DNA of 64,000 nt from Atopsyche davidsoni (Eukaryota; Arthropoda; Insecta; Trichoptera; Hydrobiosidae): assembly GCA_022113835.1 (NCBI GenBank), contig JAILWY010000018.1:17135501-17199500 (forward strand). Direction: 5' to 3'. This document shows, piece after piece, positions 13,701-24,200 of the stretch. Below the pieces are notes generated by a model. The model worked only from the letters and a program-made list of their open reading frames with translations. It searched no databases and was not told the origin of the DNA. Position 1 is the stretch's first letter. Each line of letters begins with the position of its first letter. Made by a program: the position numbers and the translations under genes.

Positions 13701-16700
13701 TGTTACTAATTAAGGTTTATGGATCTTGCTTCTAAAACGTGTATCCTGTTCGTGAATGTATTTATAAAATATCGGTTGAACATTAGTCGGGATTTATTGT
13801 TCATAGTTTTAATTATAATTTTAGAACTATGATAAATGAAAGCATAAATTTTATATTAAATTTTAATCTGTAGCGTCCGTATCTTAAAAAAGTTTTATAA
13901 TGAACTTTTTAAAATAATTGAAATATTGAAATTTCAATACAAGACCCCAACATTCACAATCATTATAACAATATATATCTAAATTTCTACAAAAATAAAG
14001 GTATTATTTTTAGGTTAAAATGGATATTTAAATATATCATTTTTTTATTTGTTTGTAAATATGTTTTATTTTATCTATGTGTAAATATAGTGAAAATTAA
14101 TTAGTAGAAAGTCAAAGCGATAATTTATTTTTGACAAAGGTATTATAAACTAAAATTTAATTTTTTTTTTTCATGTGATTAAAGACTTTTATTATTTCTA
14201 ATTCCAATACAGAGTCTTGAAATCTTTGAACAATAATTTATCGCATTGGTTTTACCTAAAAAATAAACACTTTAGCCTAAAATTGCGGAGCTAGTAAAGA
14301 AACATTAAATAAAGCAGCCATTTATTCTTGCATGTTGACTTTCTTTACGAAATTATATTCAAAAGAGCAAGACTGGTCATAAAACCATTTGAATAATTTA
14401 GGTTTATTGTAAATGAGCTAGTAGAACTACTTTGGGTAGTTTCTAAAATTTCAAGTATTTTAACATTTGAAATGGTGTAAATCTACTTACTTTCGACCGC
14501 TTAATAATAAGTTTTAAAACTTTACCTGCAAAGAATATAAAATTTAAAACTACAGACTTGAGTCCATTTGCGATAGTTATGAATGATATTGTCGGTACAT
14601 ATCGATTCGGCATATTCTAGGTCAAAAGTCGACGATTCCAACAATTAATAGGTTAGTAATTATATTTCAGGGAAAATGTTTTTTTTTTATTATTTAAATA
14701 ACCTGATATCATAAGGCGGCAACTCAAAAGTATAGACAAATAAACACGGTATGTTTTTGCTCCTGAATTTATAAACTATTTTGTATGTTTTCTTTTTTAT
14801 TAAATAGCGTTATTTCTGATGTATACTCTTAAATAAATACGTATTTCGGTGCGACTCTCTTTGTATCGTAAAAGTGTCTTTAATTAAATATGTACAATCA
14901 AATCAAGAGAAGTAGTGTGTGAAGCTCGACAAGTGATTGATATCCATCCAATTATTGTGTCAAAACAAACGGAGAGTCGCGAGGCACGCGCTCTCGCTGC
15001 AGCCAGGCCGGCAATGCGACTCGGCGATATAAATCCTTCTGGTGTAATTTACGAAAAAGCAATTTTCTCGTTCGTCTTCAATGAGCATTTTTATAACTCA
15101 ATAAGCAAGATGTAAAAATAGAATCCACGTGAATTCACAAAAAGAGGATCCATACAGATTTTATTAGGAGACATAAAGACGCATGCCACTGAAATCTATA
15201 CGAATCGGTGTTTCGGAATTTATCTTTCTGGTTCTGCGTATGTTTCCGCAGAAGCCTCATCGTAAATGCTAAATTACTGTTGGTACGATAAATTTCAAGA
15301 AAGGTTATTACCCGAAGTAATGTAGAGCCATGTTCATTCAAGTTTGGAATTACGATACTTTACGTTTACAATAGGCGAACGATAAACTTTATATGATTCC
15401 GACTGGATTACGTAATGCGTGTTTGATTACTGGGGAGCGCGAACGCCTCGAGCTGCGGCGGAATACAGTGTATCGATTGATTAACAATAATCCCGGGCCG
15501 ATAATTCGTCCGACGATGCGATAAAATATTTTATTTATTCGGACGATAACTTTATACGGCCGCATAATGCGACGGCCGCCAATAAAGACCCCGAGCGGCG
15601 CAGTTTCATCGACACCCATGTAGATGTGTCGCTTATTCCGAGGCACGATGATAATGGCCGCCGGTCGTTGTACCTGCGCAAAACCTTTTCGCGAAATAAA
15701 CTTTTTAAAGAATCTGATTTGTTATTTTGGGTCAAATAACAGAAAACGTCTACTTCGCTCTCCGCAGAAAATACAATCCTCGGAACAAACGAAGCTACAG
15801 ACTCTCAAAGTTGTAAAGAGATACAAGCAAAGTTTTACCGTGACACATGTCGGCCCGGGCCATTTCTTTGTTCTTCGTTCTTTCTCTTAGTTAGGCGTCA
15901 CCTAACTAGGCCTATATGTACACACCCCACGATTCGGCGCTAGAAGTAACGACTTCGACGAATCATCCCTTGACCCGGGCCTCCCGCCCCCGCCCTTTCA
16001 GCAGACGGTGTTTTTACCAGATATCACACGCATGCGCGCTGAATTAATATCACCTGTTAGCTTCCGGTAATGGGTTTTAGGCGACCGATATGTCGCATGA
16101 TTGTTTTTCTGATAGGGAAGCAAAGTGAGAACGATCAACCGGTGCTATCTTTTCATCGGTCATTCAAAAGGCTTTTTCGAATAAATTATAACCAAACAGC
16201 CACGATATATGATTAAGTAGATTGTCGGCTTTTCCATTATCAAAAATAAATCCCATACGTTAAAACTAAATAAATTTAATAAATATTTTCCGTGTTCCCG
16301 TGTAACCGTCTGGCTCTGAATTGTTCATACATGAATTTATAAAAGACAGGCGTACAATAATACCGGCGCCTTTTCAGAGGCGGACTTTTCCGATCCAGGG
16401 CCAGTGGGCGGCTCGCTGACCCGAAAAACGATTCTCAGAAATCCACACGTTTTCTAAGTGCCCATGTATACCTTCCCTGTATCACGGATTATTTTTTTGA
16501 TATTGCGCCATTTTATTCTTATAATTTCTCTTCGACATTTTTGTTGCTAGATAAAAACTATCTTCAAAACTGTTAAATAATAATAAATGTTACCACTTTC
16601 AACATATCTCGATGTTTGGCATTACAATCCATGGTGTTTGAAGCGTGCTAAAGCTCTCTCCCTTCATTGCGGTGTTCTATTGCATCATAAAATCACCACA

Positions 16701-19700
16701 CCCGGAACATCCTACTTTATTACACGTTTCAGGTTATTGTTACATACTTTCTTGGCTGCTTCGTATTTTATCTTAACCGTTGTATTTTTTCAATTATATA
16801 AACTTTGTAATACGTAATACCGGTATCTTTGTATTGATCTTCTAACATGAACACTCAACCTGGTTAAAAATTAACATTAGTACTTATTTGAATATCAAAA
16901 AATTAATTTTAAATAAATTTAACTACTATTTAAAGAGAAATAAAAAAAAACTTAACCAACATTGAAATCTGTTTAATAAATATTCAAACCATTTCTCGTG
17001 TAAGAAAAGTTTATTTCAATATAAAAACATGCAAAATCAGAAAAAGGATAAGTAATTTTTCATACGATTCTATCAAAAACACACACAAAACTTTTATATT
17101 TACCTCTCCAATTTAGTCTGAAAACCGGCGGAGGTGAATCGACTTTTAAGCTATATAACTAGACTATTTACTATTTTATCAACCGCTTTATAATGTTTAG
17201 AAATACTCAACTTTTTCTTAATAGATAATTATATAATTTTAATATTGTTAAAAAATGATTTGTGTAAATATTACTTGAAAACGCTATCCTACATAGCCAA
17301 ACACTAAATTTAATTTAAAAAAAAAATATTATACACTATCAAGTACACTTGTTTCTACTGTGCACTTTTAAACAGCATTTTTGGGTAAAAATGTAAATCT
17401 GGTTATTTAAGTGAATGCGTTTAGCCTGCCAAAAAACACATCTTCGCTTCCCGTCTACACCAAGCAACATATTTAATTGCCCGTTCCTCCCCATTCGTTC
17501 AGAAAAACTTTCAAATGGCGGATCCTTGCCAAGATCCCGCAGGCCTGAGTATCGGGCCATGCAGGGTCAAAAACGCCAACTATTAAAAATAAGTTGTTTT
17601 GAGTATTCAGTGCCTTTGGGTTATTCACGGCAGTAATAAATCACTACTAACTGAAAGAATATTATTATAAGAGTTTTTATATACATGGGCACTGTTGAAT
17701 GCTGATATATTCATGCTATGATAATAAAGTGCTTACAAGTATTTAAGTACGAAAAAGTCTTATACATGTTGATTTTATATGTGCCACAAACTTTTCACCT
17801 GGTGTGTGTTTATTACTACAAAACACGATTATTTGTAAAAGATCCGAATTGAGATAAAAATAAGAATATTCCTAAAAGCGTTTTTAATTTATTGTTACTC
17901 TTAAAATTAGGCTCCATGTGGATAGTTTCCACAATCACTACCGCAATTGCCGGAGTAAACCCTCCGAGATCGTGAAATACCGAAGTATGGCAGTGTGCAG
18001 CACAGACGCCATGTGTATTTTACTAAAATGACCACAAGGTTATTGGATTTTGGGAAGAAACTGGTAGTATTATTTTAATTAAAAGTGTTTGATTTCGTTT
18101 GTATTTCTTATGTTTCACATATCAATAGAAATGACACGTTGAAAATTATTTTGCAAAAATTTGTTGACTAGTTTGAAAACAGCCAGAAAAAATATAATTT
18201 ATATATATACAATCAGTAAATTGATTTCTTGATTATGTGTTTTTTGACACTGGATAAACGAGATTTCTGATTTTGCCATAGGTTAAAAGTTTTATTGATA
18301 TTGTTTGTAGTTGGACCGATCAAACGTGGCGACGGTATACTTGCGGGGTGTCCAGCCTCCCTTATCAGGGCGTTATCGCTGCGAGGTGTCGGCAGACGCT
18401 CCCTCCTTCCACACCGCCATGAAGACCAGCTACATGCACGTCGTCGGTGAGTCCCCAATAAACCATTACTTGTAAACTTATAGTGATTGTAGAATGTCGA
18501 ATACTCTACAATTTCAAATATTTACAAACGTAAATTCTGAAATTTATTTATATTTATAATAAATATGTAAAACGTACGAATTTAAAAATAAAAAATATTG
18601 TGTTATTTAATGTCGTGTTTAATGTCTTCTGTTTATTTGATTTAGTTTATATATTTAACTTTACACAATGTTTCGCTGGACATATTATTATGCGTTTTAT
18701 TTCGACAAAGTGTTTTGTATATATTATTGTGTGCTTAACGCTCTGTTGCCGTAAATACAATAATATAACCAGTACTTATGCAAAGCAATTTTTTTTTTTA
18801 AGGGGGTTATAATTACATTTAAATTCTTTACCACCCAGAGCTACCGGATACAGCTCCCGAGGTGGTGTCGGAAAAGCAGCGCGTGGCGCCCGGTGACAGG
18901 GTGGACGTCCGCTGCGTCGCTCCCTCCACCTACCCACCTGCCAACCTCACCTGGATGATCAACGGCAAACTGGTAACTAGCACCTGCAGAATTCTGTATT
19001 AGATTTAGTATTCCGAGTATTCAAATCCATTCTTTTTGAGATTTCAAGAGCTCAATTTTTGTGCATATTCTGAGTTTCTATGCCCGTTTACTAGTTTCAT
19101 AAAATTTCTTAGCAACTGAGACTTTAGAACTCTCTACTTTGAGACTTAACTGATTTTTTTTTCTAGGTAAAAGGGACTCCAATATCGCCAGATGCTCTCT
19201 TGAGTAAGCCTACGAGCTACCCTCAGAACGCTGACACATCTCTGTACAGCCTTCTGTTTAAAAACCGCAGTCGAGACAATTCAGAGCAGTCACTAGATCG
19301 TGATATCCATTCTTTCGAAAACAGATTCAATTACAACAGAAGAGAACTCACAGGGACTTACAAATCGCAAGGCCTCGGCGATAACCGCCAAGGAGGGTTT
19401 GATAACAGAGAATACGACGCGTCCCAAAGCGGAGAGCAACTTAATAAAAACCTTCCAGACTTCCAGAAGGTCAGACAGCTCATATCGAAGGCTGAGAATA
19501 TGACGAAGCAGAGGAGTGCATCTTCGCTGGTGTTCACGGTCAGCCAGGACTCCTTCCAGCTGGGGCAGTTGAACATTTCGTGTCGTGCTTCGGTGTTCAA
19601 CCTGTACAGTGCTCGCTCAGACCTCATCATGGACGAAGACAAGCCGCAGCTGGCTCCGATCCTCGGAAACAGCCAGACACACAATGGTACGTTTACGAAC

Positions 19701-20060
19701 ATCAATATCTCCATTATTCGTAACAGGTGTAATTTTCATTTCATAATTTGCGTAAATCATTTGATTTGTTATATTTATACTTATATTTAAATGCGTAGTA
19801 TAATCTTCACAAGCTATTTTTTTCACTCGCAATTAATATACAAATATGTTTTAATTAGTCTTACACTTTTAAGCTTTACATTTAGTCTCGGTTGTATGTG
19901 AATGATAATTCCACGTGATAAATGCTCTCACAAGAAGTCGCTAGCAAAGTGCACAGGCTCTGGGAAGAAGTTGTAATTTCTTATGCAATTATTTACAGGT
20001 GCGGGTCGAGTCTCCGGTGCATTCTTGGTAATTATGGTCCTCCACCTGGCGGCAAGCTAG
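1678..20060 (+). CDS. beat: Beaten path (Beat) family two-Ig-domain protein, six coding exons
   Basis: Join of 1678-1768, 12777-12982, 18311-18446, 18839-18972, 19167-19686 and 19999-20060; 1149 nt, 382 residues, no internal stop. Residues 1-30 are an Arg/Pro-rich start plus a leucine-rich signal core (20-27). Ig1 spans about 35-144 with C56, W70 and C123 and the Beat signatures LYSVKWYRGRQEFFRYIPKE (65-84) and CEVSADAPSFHTAM (123-136). Ig2 spans about 145-345 with C170, W183 and C328, and carries a polar insert of about 100 residues. Sequons occur at N180, N222, N300 and N325. The last 20 residues (small residues around 362-365, then AFLVIMVLHLAAS) look like a GPI-anchor signal, so the protein is probably held at the cell surface. 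Drosophila Beat proteins act in motor-axon guidance and bind Side-family receptors; that role here is inferred from family. The Ig1 end (TAMKTSYMHVVELP) reminded me of the Beat-V group, but the paralogue is not settled. Confidence 0.93.
1892..2009. repeat. Arms-only, diverged copy (A) of the palindromic tRNA-derived element
   Basis: A near-perfect inverted repeat of about 34 bp (1892-1925 against 1975-2009, one base length difference) surrounds a short core at 1933-1973. That core, reading AAAGAAACTCGTAGAAAAAT then ATCATCGTGATTTGTG, matches the arm and module edge of the copies at 28.4, 38.9 and 52.4 kb. The arms align with the arm of copy C at 32.6 kb. Both tRNA modules and the tail are missing. 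It sits about 120 nt downstream of exon 1. Confidence 0.6.
2276..2638. mobile_element. Non-autonomous pogo/Tigger-like MITE
   Basis: Starts CAGTAATACCTCACTTAACG and ends with its inverted counterpart CGTAAAGCGGGGTATTACTG. TA dinucleotides flank both ends (2274-2275 and 2639-2640), the target duplication of the Tc1/mariner-pogo superfamily. The 363-bp body has further inner repeats of TTCGCGT and codes for no transposase. An open frame crossing the right end (2382-2729) is chance. Confidence 0.8.
2640..5780 (+). other. Intron 1, AT-rich stretch without gene
   Basis: Intronic sequence dominated by A/T runs. The only structured item seen is the inverted repeat at 3293-3337, listed separately. 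A short GC-raised patch at about 4040-4110 and another at 4570-4650 may be conserved but show no coding frame. Confidence 0.5.
3293..3337. repeat. Imperfect 45-bp palindrome in intron 1
   Basis: TGTACTTTTTTA and its complement flank TAGGAAAAG against CTTTTTCCTA, giving an almost fully paired hairpin with one mismatch and one bulged T. The inner GAAAAGCTTTTTC also occurs just upstream at 3277-3289. It may be the remnant of a small foldback element or simply a palindrome. Confidence 0.5.
5800..5838. repeat. Perfect 16-bp-stem hairpin beside the retrotransposon fragment
   Basis: TGTTAGGATACTGCAT (5800-5815) is perfectly complementary to ATGCAGTATCCTAACA (5823-5838), with a 7-base loop. It lies about 50 nt beyond the stop codon of the minus-strand reverse-transcriptase fragment, that is, in its 3' UTR, so it may be the 3'-end recognition hairpin of that element. 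Confidence 0.6.
5840..6337 (-). pseudogene. 3' fragment of a non-LTR retrotransposon (reverse transcriptase C-terminal region)
   Basis: A minus-strand frame ending at 5888 encodes the region downstream of the reverse-transcriptase core of RTE-like insect elements. Visible signatures are LLYGNEAWVLETATMRRIEA, FEMWLYRRILKIPWVDRVAN, ERVLHRMRKERELL, a basic GKIEGKKKEKEG stretch and the end LAQDRDKFKEVVTNLL. The first two are typical of insect endonuclease-reverse-transcriptase polyproteins. The finger, palm and endonuclease parts are missing, so this is a 5'-truncated, inactive copy. The glycine-arginine-rich linker looks frameshifted. Exact clade is uncertain. Confidence 0.75.
6440..6720. promoter_or_regulatory. 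GC-raised island in intron 1
   Basis: Sequence complexity and GC rise against the AT-rich intron (for example CGAGGATCGGCCCCACATTA and GGCGGTCTGACCCGCAGGGC), followed by TTAATTAAATTTAAC homeodomain-like AT sites. Open frames on both strands are short and unlike any protein I know. It may be a conserved intronic enhancer; cross-species conservation is not visible here. Confidence 0.3.
6780..8320 (+). other. Intron 1, AT-rich stretch without gene
   Basis: AT-rich intron sequence with only a short (CAAA)n run near 7806-7821. I see no coding frame, RNA gene or repeat of note. Confidence 0.5.
8330..8490. promoter_or_regulatory. GC-raised island in intron 1
   Basis: A block of higher-complexity sequence including GCATTAATGC and a short CCGA triplication (ACCGACCGACCGACG). 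It codes for nothing recognisable. Together with similar blocks at about 8700-8890 and 9490-9650 it may mark conserved intronic regulatory DNA of the Beat gene. Confidence 0.3.
9490..9650. promoter_or_regulatory. GC-raised island in intron 1
   Basis: Block with CAGGTTAATTGGGGTGAACA, GCCGCGCATGCCAAGTGATC and TTACGCGATCACCGCATGAC set in AT-rich intron. No coding frame or splice-bounded exon could be fitted to it. Candidate conserved noncoding element only. Confidence 0.3.
9660..12130 (+). other. Intron 1, mostly AT-rich, no exon found
   Basis: AT-rich sequence with one mild GC rise at 10520-10720. Several short open frames (such as 10730-10939 and 11395-11658) have low-complexity, A/T-codon products typical of chance frames. 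Confidence 0.5.
12134..12721. mobile_element. Non-autonomous hAT-like element abutting exon 2
   Basis: The right end reads GTTTGAGAGCCACTG, whose reverse complement (CAGTGGCTCTCAAAC) is a typical hAT terminus. The left end (TAGTAAGTTTCTCAAAGTGG then CCCTACGGACCCC) matches it with a two-base length difference. Inside are an AT-rich segment and an array of 31-bp repeats. No transposase frame remains. A clear 8-bp target duplication was not found, so the left border is approximate. The element ends 55 nt before exon 2, outside its polypyrimidine tract. Confidence 0.65.
12473..12700. repeat. 31-bp minisatellite inside the hAT-like element
   Basis: About seven copies of a unit containing GGTCCGTAGGCAAGTTTTGA followed by CTATGAAAGG, with starts near 12473, 12504, 12535, 12566, 12597, 12628, 12659 and 12690. 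The unit contains the same GGGTCCGTGGGC motif as the element's right terminus, so it probably grew by tandem duplication of the subterminal sequence. Copy number is likely to vary between individuals. Confidence 0.9.
12777..12982 (+). CDS. beat: Beat exon 2: first half of Ig domain 1
   Basis: Acceptor TGCTTGCTGCTTGCAG ends at 12776; donor GTGAGT starts at 12983; the exon ends in phase 0. It encodes residues 31-99: a Beat-type start (EVPALRDVQVTVPQA), the first Ig cysteine C56, the core Trp W70 in SVKWYRGRQEFFRY, and the loop KELPHTRVFPLEGINVD. This stretch is the clearest family signature in the gene. GC at third positions is very high, while the intron on both sides is AT-rich. A hAT-like repeat ends 55 nt upstream of the exon. 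Confidence 0.95.
12990..18300 (+). other. Intron 2 of the Beat gene, no exon found
   Basis: 5.3 kb of mostly AT-rich DNA. GC-raised patches occur at 13190-13350, 14900-15030, 15380-16160 (listed separately) and 17930-18020. The short open frames here show no recognisable domain and lack paired splice sites. Confidence 0.5.
15380..16160. promoter_or_regulatory. Extended GC-raised island in intron 2
   Basis: About 780 bp of markedly higher GC and complexity than the rest of the intron, including CGGGCCGATAATTCGTCCGA, CTTGACCCGGGCCTCCCGCC and CATGCGCGCTGAATTAATAT. Frames on both strands are short, overlap one another and match no family I know. This is the best candidate for an intronic enhancer or an unannotated noncoding RNA within the gene. 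Confidence 0.35.
18311..18446 (+). CDS. beat: Beat exon 3: second half of Ig domain 1
   Basis: Acceptor TTGTTTGTAG ends at 18310; donor GTGAGT starts at 18447; it is entered in phase 0 and left in phase 1. It encodes residues 100-144, including the strand before the second cysteine (VATVYLRGVQPPLSGRYRC, C123) and the diagnostic EVSADAPSFHTAMKTSYMHVV. The tyrosine two residues before C123 is the usual Ig tyrosine corner. The ATG-initiated frame on the opposite strand here has no support. Confidence 0.95.
18839..18972 (+). CDS. beat: Beat exon 4: first half of Ig domain 2
   Basis: Acceptor TTTACCACCCAG ends at 18838; the donor at 18973 reads GTAACT, a weaker match than the other donors. It is entered in phase 1 and left in phase 0. 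It encodes residues 145-189, with ELPDTAPEVVSEKQRVAPGD leading into the first Ig2 cysteine (C170), a glycosylation sequon at N180 (NLT) and the core Trp W183 in TWMINGKL. This matches the Beat second-domain pattern in which NLTW is followed by I-N. Confidence 0.93.
19167..19686 (+). CDS. beat: Beat exon 5: rest of Ig domain 2 with a long polar insert
   Basis: Acceptor TTTTTTTTCTAG ends at 19166; donor GTACGT starts at 19687; it is entered in phase 0 and left in phase 1. It encodes residues 190-362. The first dozen and the last 60 residues fit Ig2: SSLVFTVSQDSFQLGQLNIS precedes C328, followed by the last strand ending near DLIMDEDKP. Between about residues 202 and 303 lies a polar, Asn/Arg/Ser/Gln-rich stretch without predicted strand pattern. 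Its codons are less GC-biased than those of exons 1 to 4. The single frame across 520 nt argues that the insert is translated. Confidence 0.92.
19999..20060 (+). CDS. beat: Beat exon 6: GPI-signal-like C-terminus and stop
   Basis: Acceptor TGCAATTATTTACAG ends at 19998, entered in phase 1. It encodes GAGRVSGAFLVIMVLHLAAS (363-382) and stops at TAG (20058-20060). A run of small residues (N362, G363, A364, G365), a short spacer and a terminal hydrophobic segment with no charged tail is the layout of a GPI-attachment signal rather than of a transmembrane protein with a cytosolic domain. The fact that the frame ends immediately after the hydrophobic run supports this exon call. Confidence 0.85.
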
Positions 20061-21200
20061 CGCTTCTGCGAGAAGACAAGGGCCACTATTTTTGTATGAA
20101 GGAAGACAACTTGTTGTATTTTTGACAAATGTACCTACTGCCGTAAAGTTGAAGTTCCATAGAACTGTTTATTTTTAACTGTGAAACACTTTACATTGCC
20201 ATACTCGTGAATGAGACAAAATACGTCGTCTGATAATCAATGTGTTTTGCTTTCATAATATAAGTTATTATTCAGGTTTGAGTTCATTAGATAAAATTTA
20301 ATTGTTATTAGTGAATTATTTCTGTGAGTTTATAACAATTTTGTACATAAAAATGCAGTGTAAATATCGTGAAGATGAATAGTATAAAAGAATCAACTCA
20401 TTTTTTATTTGTATAACATCTTTTCCGATATTTTAATATAGACATATTCTCGCATTCCCAAAAATCTTCGCACCTCTTTTTTATCTATAAGCTAAAATAA
20501 AATCATAGAATCAAATTTTATTTTAAATAGTTCTGTGAATTTATTAATAATTTATTCCTTCATCTTATATAATATTAATTTAGTTAAATCAATAATTATC
20601 TCACCAAGATATTTCTCCACAGTAAATTAAATGTACTTATGGATCTTTATGTATATGTGATATTTATTTTTTATCTTCATAATAAAAGCCATGCGTAAAA
20701 TGAAGAGAAATGTAAGTACGATAAAGTATAACTTATAAAACTATACTTATCAAATAACAGTTACAGTTTAATTAATGTTACAAAGTAAATTTTAATTCGG
20801 TCTTCCAAATATTACCTATATCATTTTTGTTAATAAACCATGCTAATATATATTGCACGATAATATCATTATCATATGTGACGAAGCCTGCCCTCAAGTG
20901 GTATTGATTTTTACTTTATATATTATTTTGTAAAATTTTAGTATTTGATATTTTCCATCACTTTAACTGTAATATATTTCGCTTTTATTTTAAGAAATTT
21001 CATATCGCTATATTTTTGTAGCCCTTACAATTATTATTTAAGTTGTAATTAGTGAAGCTACATTAAATATAATTATGTAAATAGTGAAAGATGTGTATTT
21101 TTAAAAAGAATAAGCTCTCTTGTATGTTTATTCAATCTGAATGTACGTTACTGTTATTAAATACATGTTACAATAAAAAAAACAGTTTAAAAACCTGTAA
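20061..21200 (+). other. Probable 3' UTR with candidate poly(A) signals
   Basis: AT-rich sequence after the Beat stop codon with AATAAA at 20496-20501, 20681-20686, 20832-20837 and 21172-21177. The last is preceded by TG-rich sequence. Which signal is used cannot be decided from sequence alone. No other gene is visible in this stretch. Confidence 0.45.
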
Positions 21201-24200
21201 TTCATTATTTATTAAAGTTTTTAAATATTATTTTCAGAGTCGTTATTTTTAAATACTTATATTGGAAAGTGTGGCAAACGCGTATCTTTGAGCTGATTGG
21301 GAAAATGATCGATTAAAAATATTGTCGTGTAAATAAATACAATAAGATTATACTGTACGATCTATAAAATACTGTTTGTTAGTTAAATAAATGGTAGTTT
21401 ATAATGAATGGCCTTTCATTAACTCATCAACAAACCTACCACCTCAATTTATTCATAGACATATCAATATATAAATTCACAGGGCAAACAGAAAAGTCCT
21501 AATTTTACTTAAGTATACAATACGATGAAGACAAAAAGCGAGACATTTGTGTCCTTGGTGTCGAATGGCCAGCATTTTGTCTTGAGATGGCCACCAGATA
21601 TGGGGATCCGATTCGAAGATCAGTGTTGTAGTCGGGGCAGAGGGACGCTCCAACCACCCCCCATCGCCACTTCTTACCACTCACTGGCTTTTAACTCAAA
21701 AACCCATTCAAACTTGATATTAGTATTTTTAATAGATTTTTGTACAAACATCTTTAATAAGCATTTTTAATGGGGGTGAGAATTTACTTTAAAAAAAACT
21801 TACTTAAAAAATTGTAATAACAAATTCAAACAAAACTTAACCAGATATAGTCACTCGTATCAATATAAAGTCAAACTCAAATTGCAAAAATACTTGACTT
21901 TTAATATACAACCAGCACAGTTCTCCAATAAATAATGTATTCAATCTTAAAATGAAAATATTATTTAACCCACGTACTTAAGTAATTATTAACGTAATAA
22001 TACCTAGACGCAATTAAACAATTAAACGTTTCGAAGTCTGCCATATAAATAACCGTAATAAATACTACTACTTCATATTACTAAATGACATATTAAAATG
22101 ATTTTGAAATTACACAGCGATCTGCCGTATGCTTGTGTAATTTTAGTTTTAACGGGTTCCAATACTCTGGCGACAATAGAGAGCACCGCATGCGTCAGAT
22201 CACATACAGTAATCTGCCATTCCACCCTTGCAATATTAATTGAAAGGGAATTCTGTTCAAAGCGCTCTATGCCACACTTGTGAAATATAAATTTATACGT
22301 CGAAGCCGGGGCAAAACATTCCGTCGCAAGTACTCACATACAATTGCCCCGATATTGTGATGCAATATAAATATTAAGTGTAAATACGCACTGAAGTATT
22401 ACACCCATATGAACTTTCTGATCAGCGGATAACATGTATAGTTAATCAAATAATATTTAATTAAAAAGTTGATACAAAATCTTAATTATTATACCAGTAT
22501 TCAAACACATATAGATTCAAACGTGTAAACATACTACATCAATTTTTTCGATCTTAATTGATACAAAAAAATTAAAAATCAAATTAGGTATATTTTCGGA
22601 AAACAATTCATTTGTATTATACTGGTTTGTTTTAATTGGGACTTAGCTTGAAATACGAGGGTTGCTTTGGTACAGTTTTTTTTTTATTATTTCCGCTTTC
22701 AAGTATTCTATTATTAAAAGTAATAAGTTTTTAAATGAATGTATATTTTTATTGTTTCTCAATTATTTTAATGAAAAATTTTTAAGCCACCAAGAGCTCG
22801 AAGTCTCGAGTGGCAATTTTACGGGACTTTAAACTACTGGAAGTTTGCCAGTTACAAAACGACACTTTGTAAAAATTCAACCTTATATATACGCAAGGGT
22901 CGCCCATTTATAACAAATAGAGACGCTTTATACTATTTATCCGAAAGTAATATATTTTTAATACCTATTATAAAGTGATGTCGAAAGAAACTATTAACAT
23001 TATTGAAATCCAAGGTCCTTGAGAATTCAATCAGTATCAAAAAAAAAAAATACAAAGGTTTTTGTTTCCAACTGCCAGATGCCAATTTCAGATGTCTACT
23101 AAGGTTTAAGTGCAGCCATTTTTAATAATATCCAATTGTATTTAATAGAAAAGGTTTTTATTGATATTGAATCAAACCAAGTATATTTGAAAAGAAGCAT
23201 TCTAGAAGCGAACGTTTATTTGTATGAGCGGGTAATAAAGTAAATCACAACAATGAAATACACCTTGAAGACTGACAAAGCGGACGGGTCAGTGAGCACG
23301 ACCCCCTCGAGAGAAGGGGATGAAATATTTATTGACGCTTTATTTGAGATTCGAACGTGAAAGCTTAATTGAAAATCTGAATCCCTGAAAATAAACTGCG
23401 AAAATGTGCTTCAGCCGTAGTCAGTCAGGCGTCTCTAAATGTGTTACGTTTCGCTACAGCCAGGACGCGAGACAACTTTCAGAAATTTCCTAGTTGGAGC
23501 CAGCCTGCTCGCTCGGAAAATGCTTATCTGCCAAATTGTTCTTCGAATTGAAACCAACAAATGCAATTTTTATTATTATGTGATCGAAATACAATTGAAA
23601 TAAATTATTTATTTAATTCCCCGATGGTGTATTTACTTAAAAACTATTAAAATAAATGACCAATCAATAATATAAAATAAAACAGTCATAGTAAAATATC
23701 ATAAGATACGAGTATGATACTCCCATTGAATGTTTTTAATATTGAACAACTTTTAAAGTAAAACGTTTACGTTAGAATATGAAGAAAAAAAAAACACGAT
23801 GATAGACCAGTTATGCGATAGCCGGAGAGTTAAACCGAAGGCTGTCGTATTTTGTCAAAGACAAACTTTAAAGACGGGAACGTCGAACAGAAACTGCTGG
23901 CTTGTTTTATTGTAGGAATCTAGCACTCACCAAGGCCCGAAGCGACAAGCATGATGTCAAGTAACTGTAAATACTGTTATCTGATAAATCAAAACTTTTG
24001 GTGATAATATCGATGTTGATATTTAGGTAAAAAAATATATAAAAAGAAGCACAATAAATTATTTTCTCGCAATAATAAATATAAAGCATTGTTGTCGCGG
24101 ACCGTAGTTTTTGGGTAAAAATTGTCGTTTAATAATGTAATGTATATTATTATCTTACATAAAGAGAGATGCTTTCTTTTGTGATGAAAAACAATAGATG

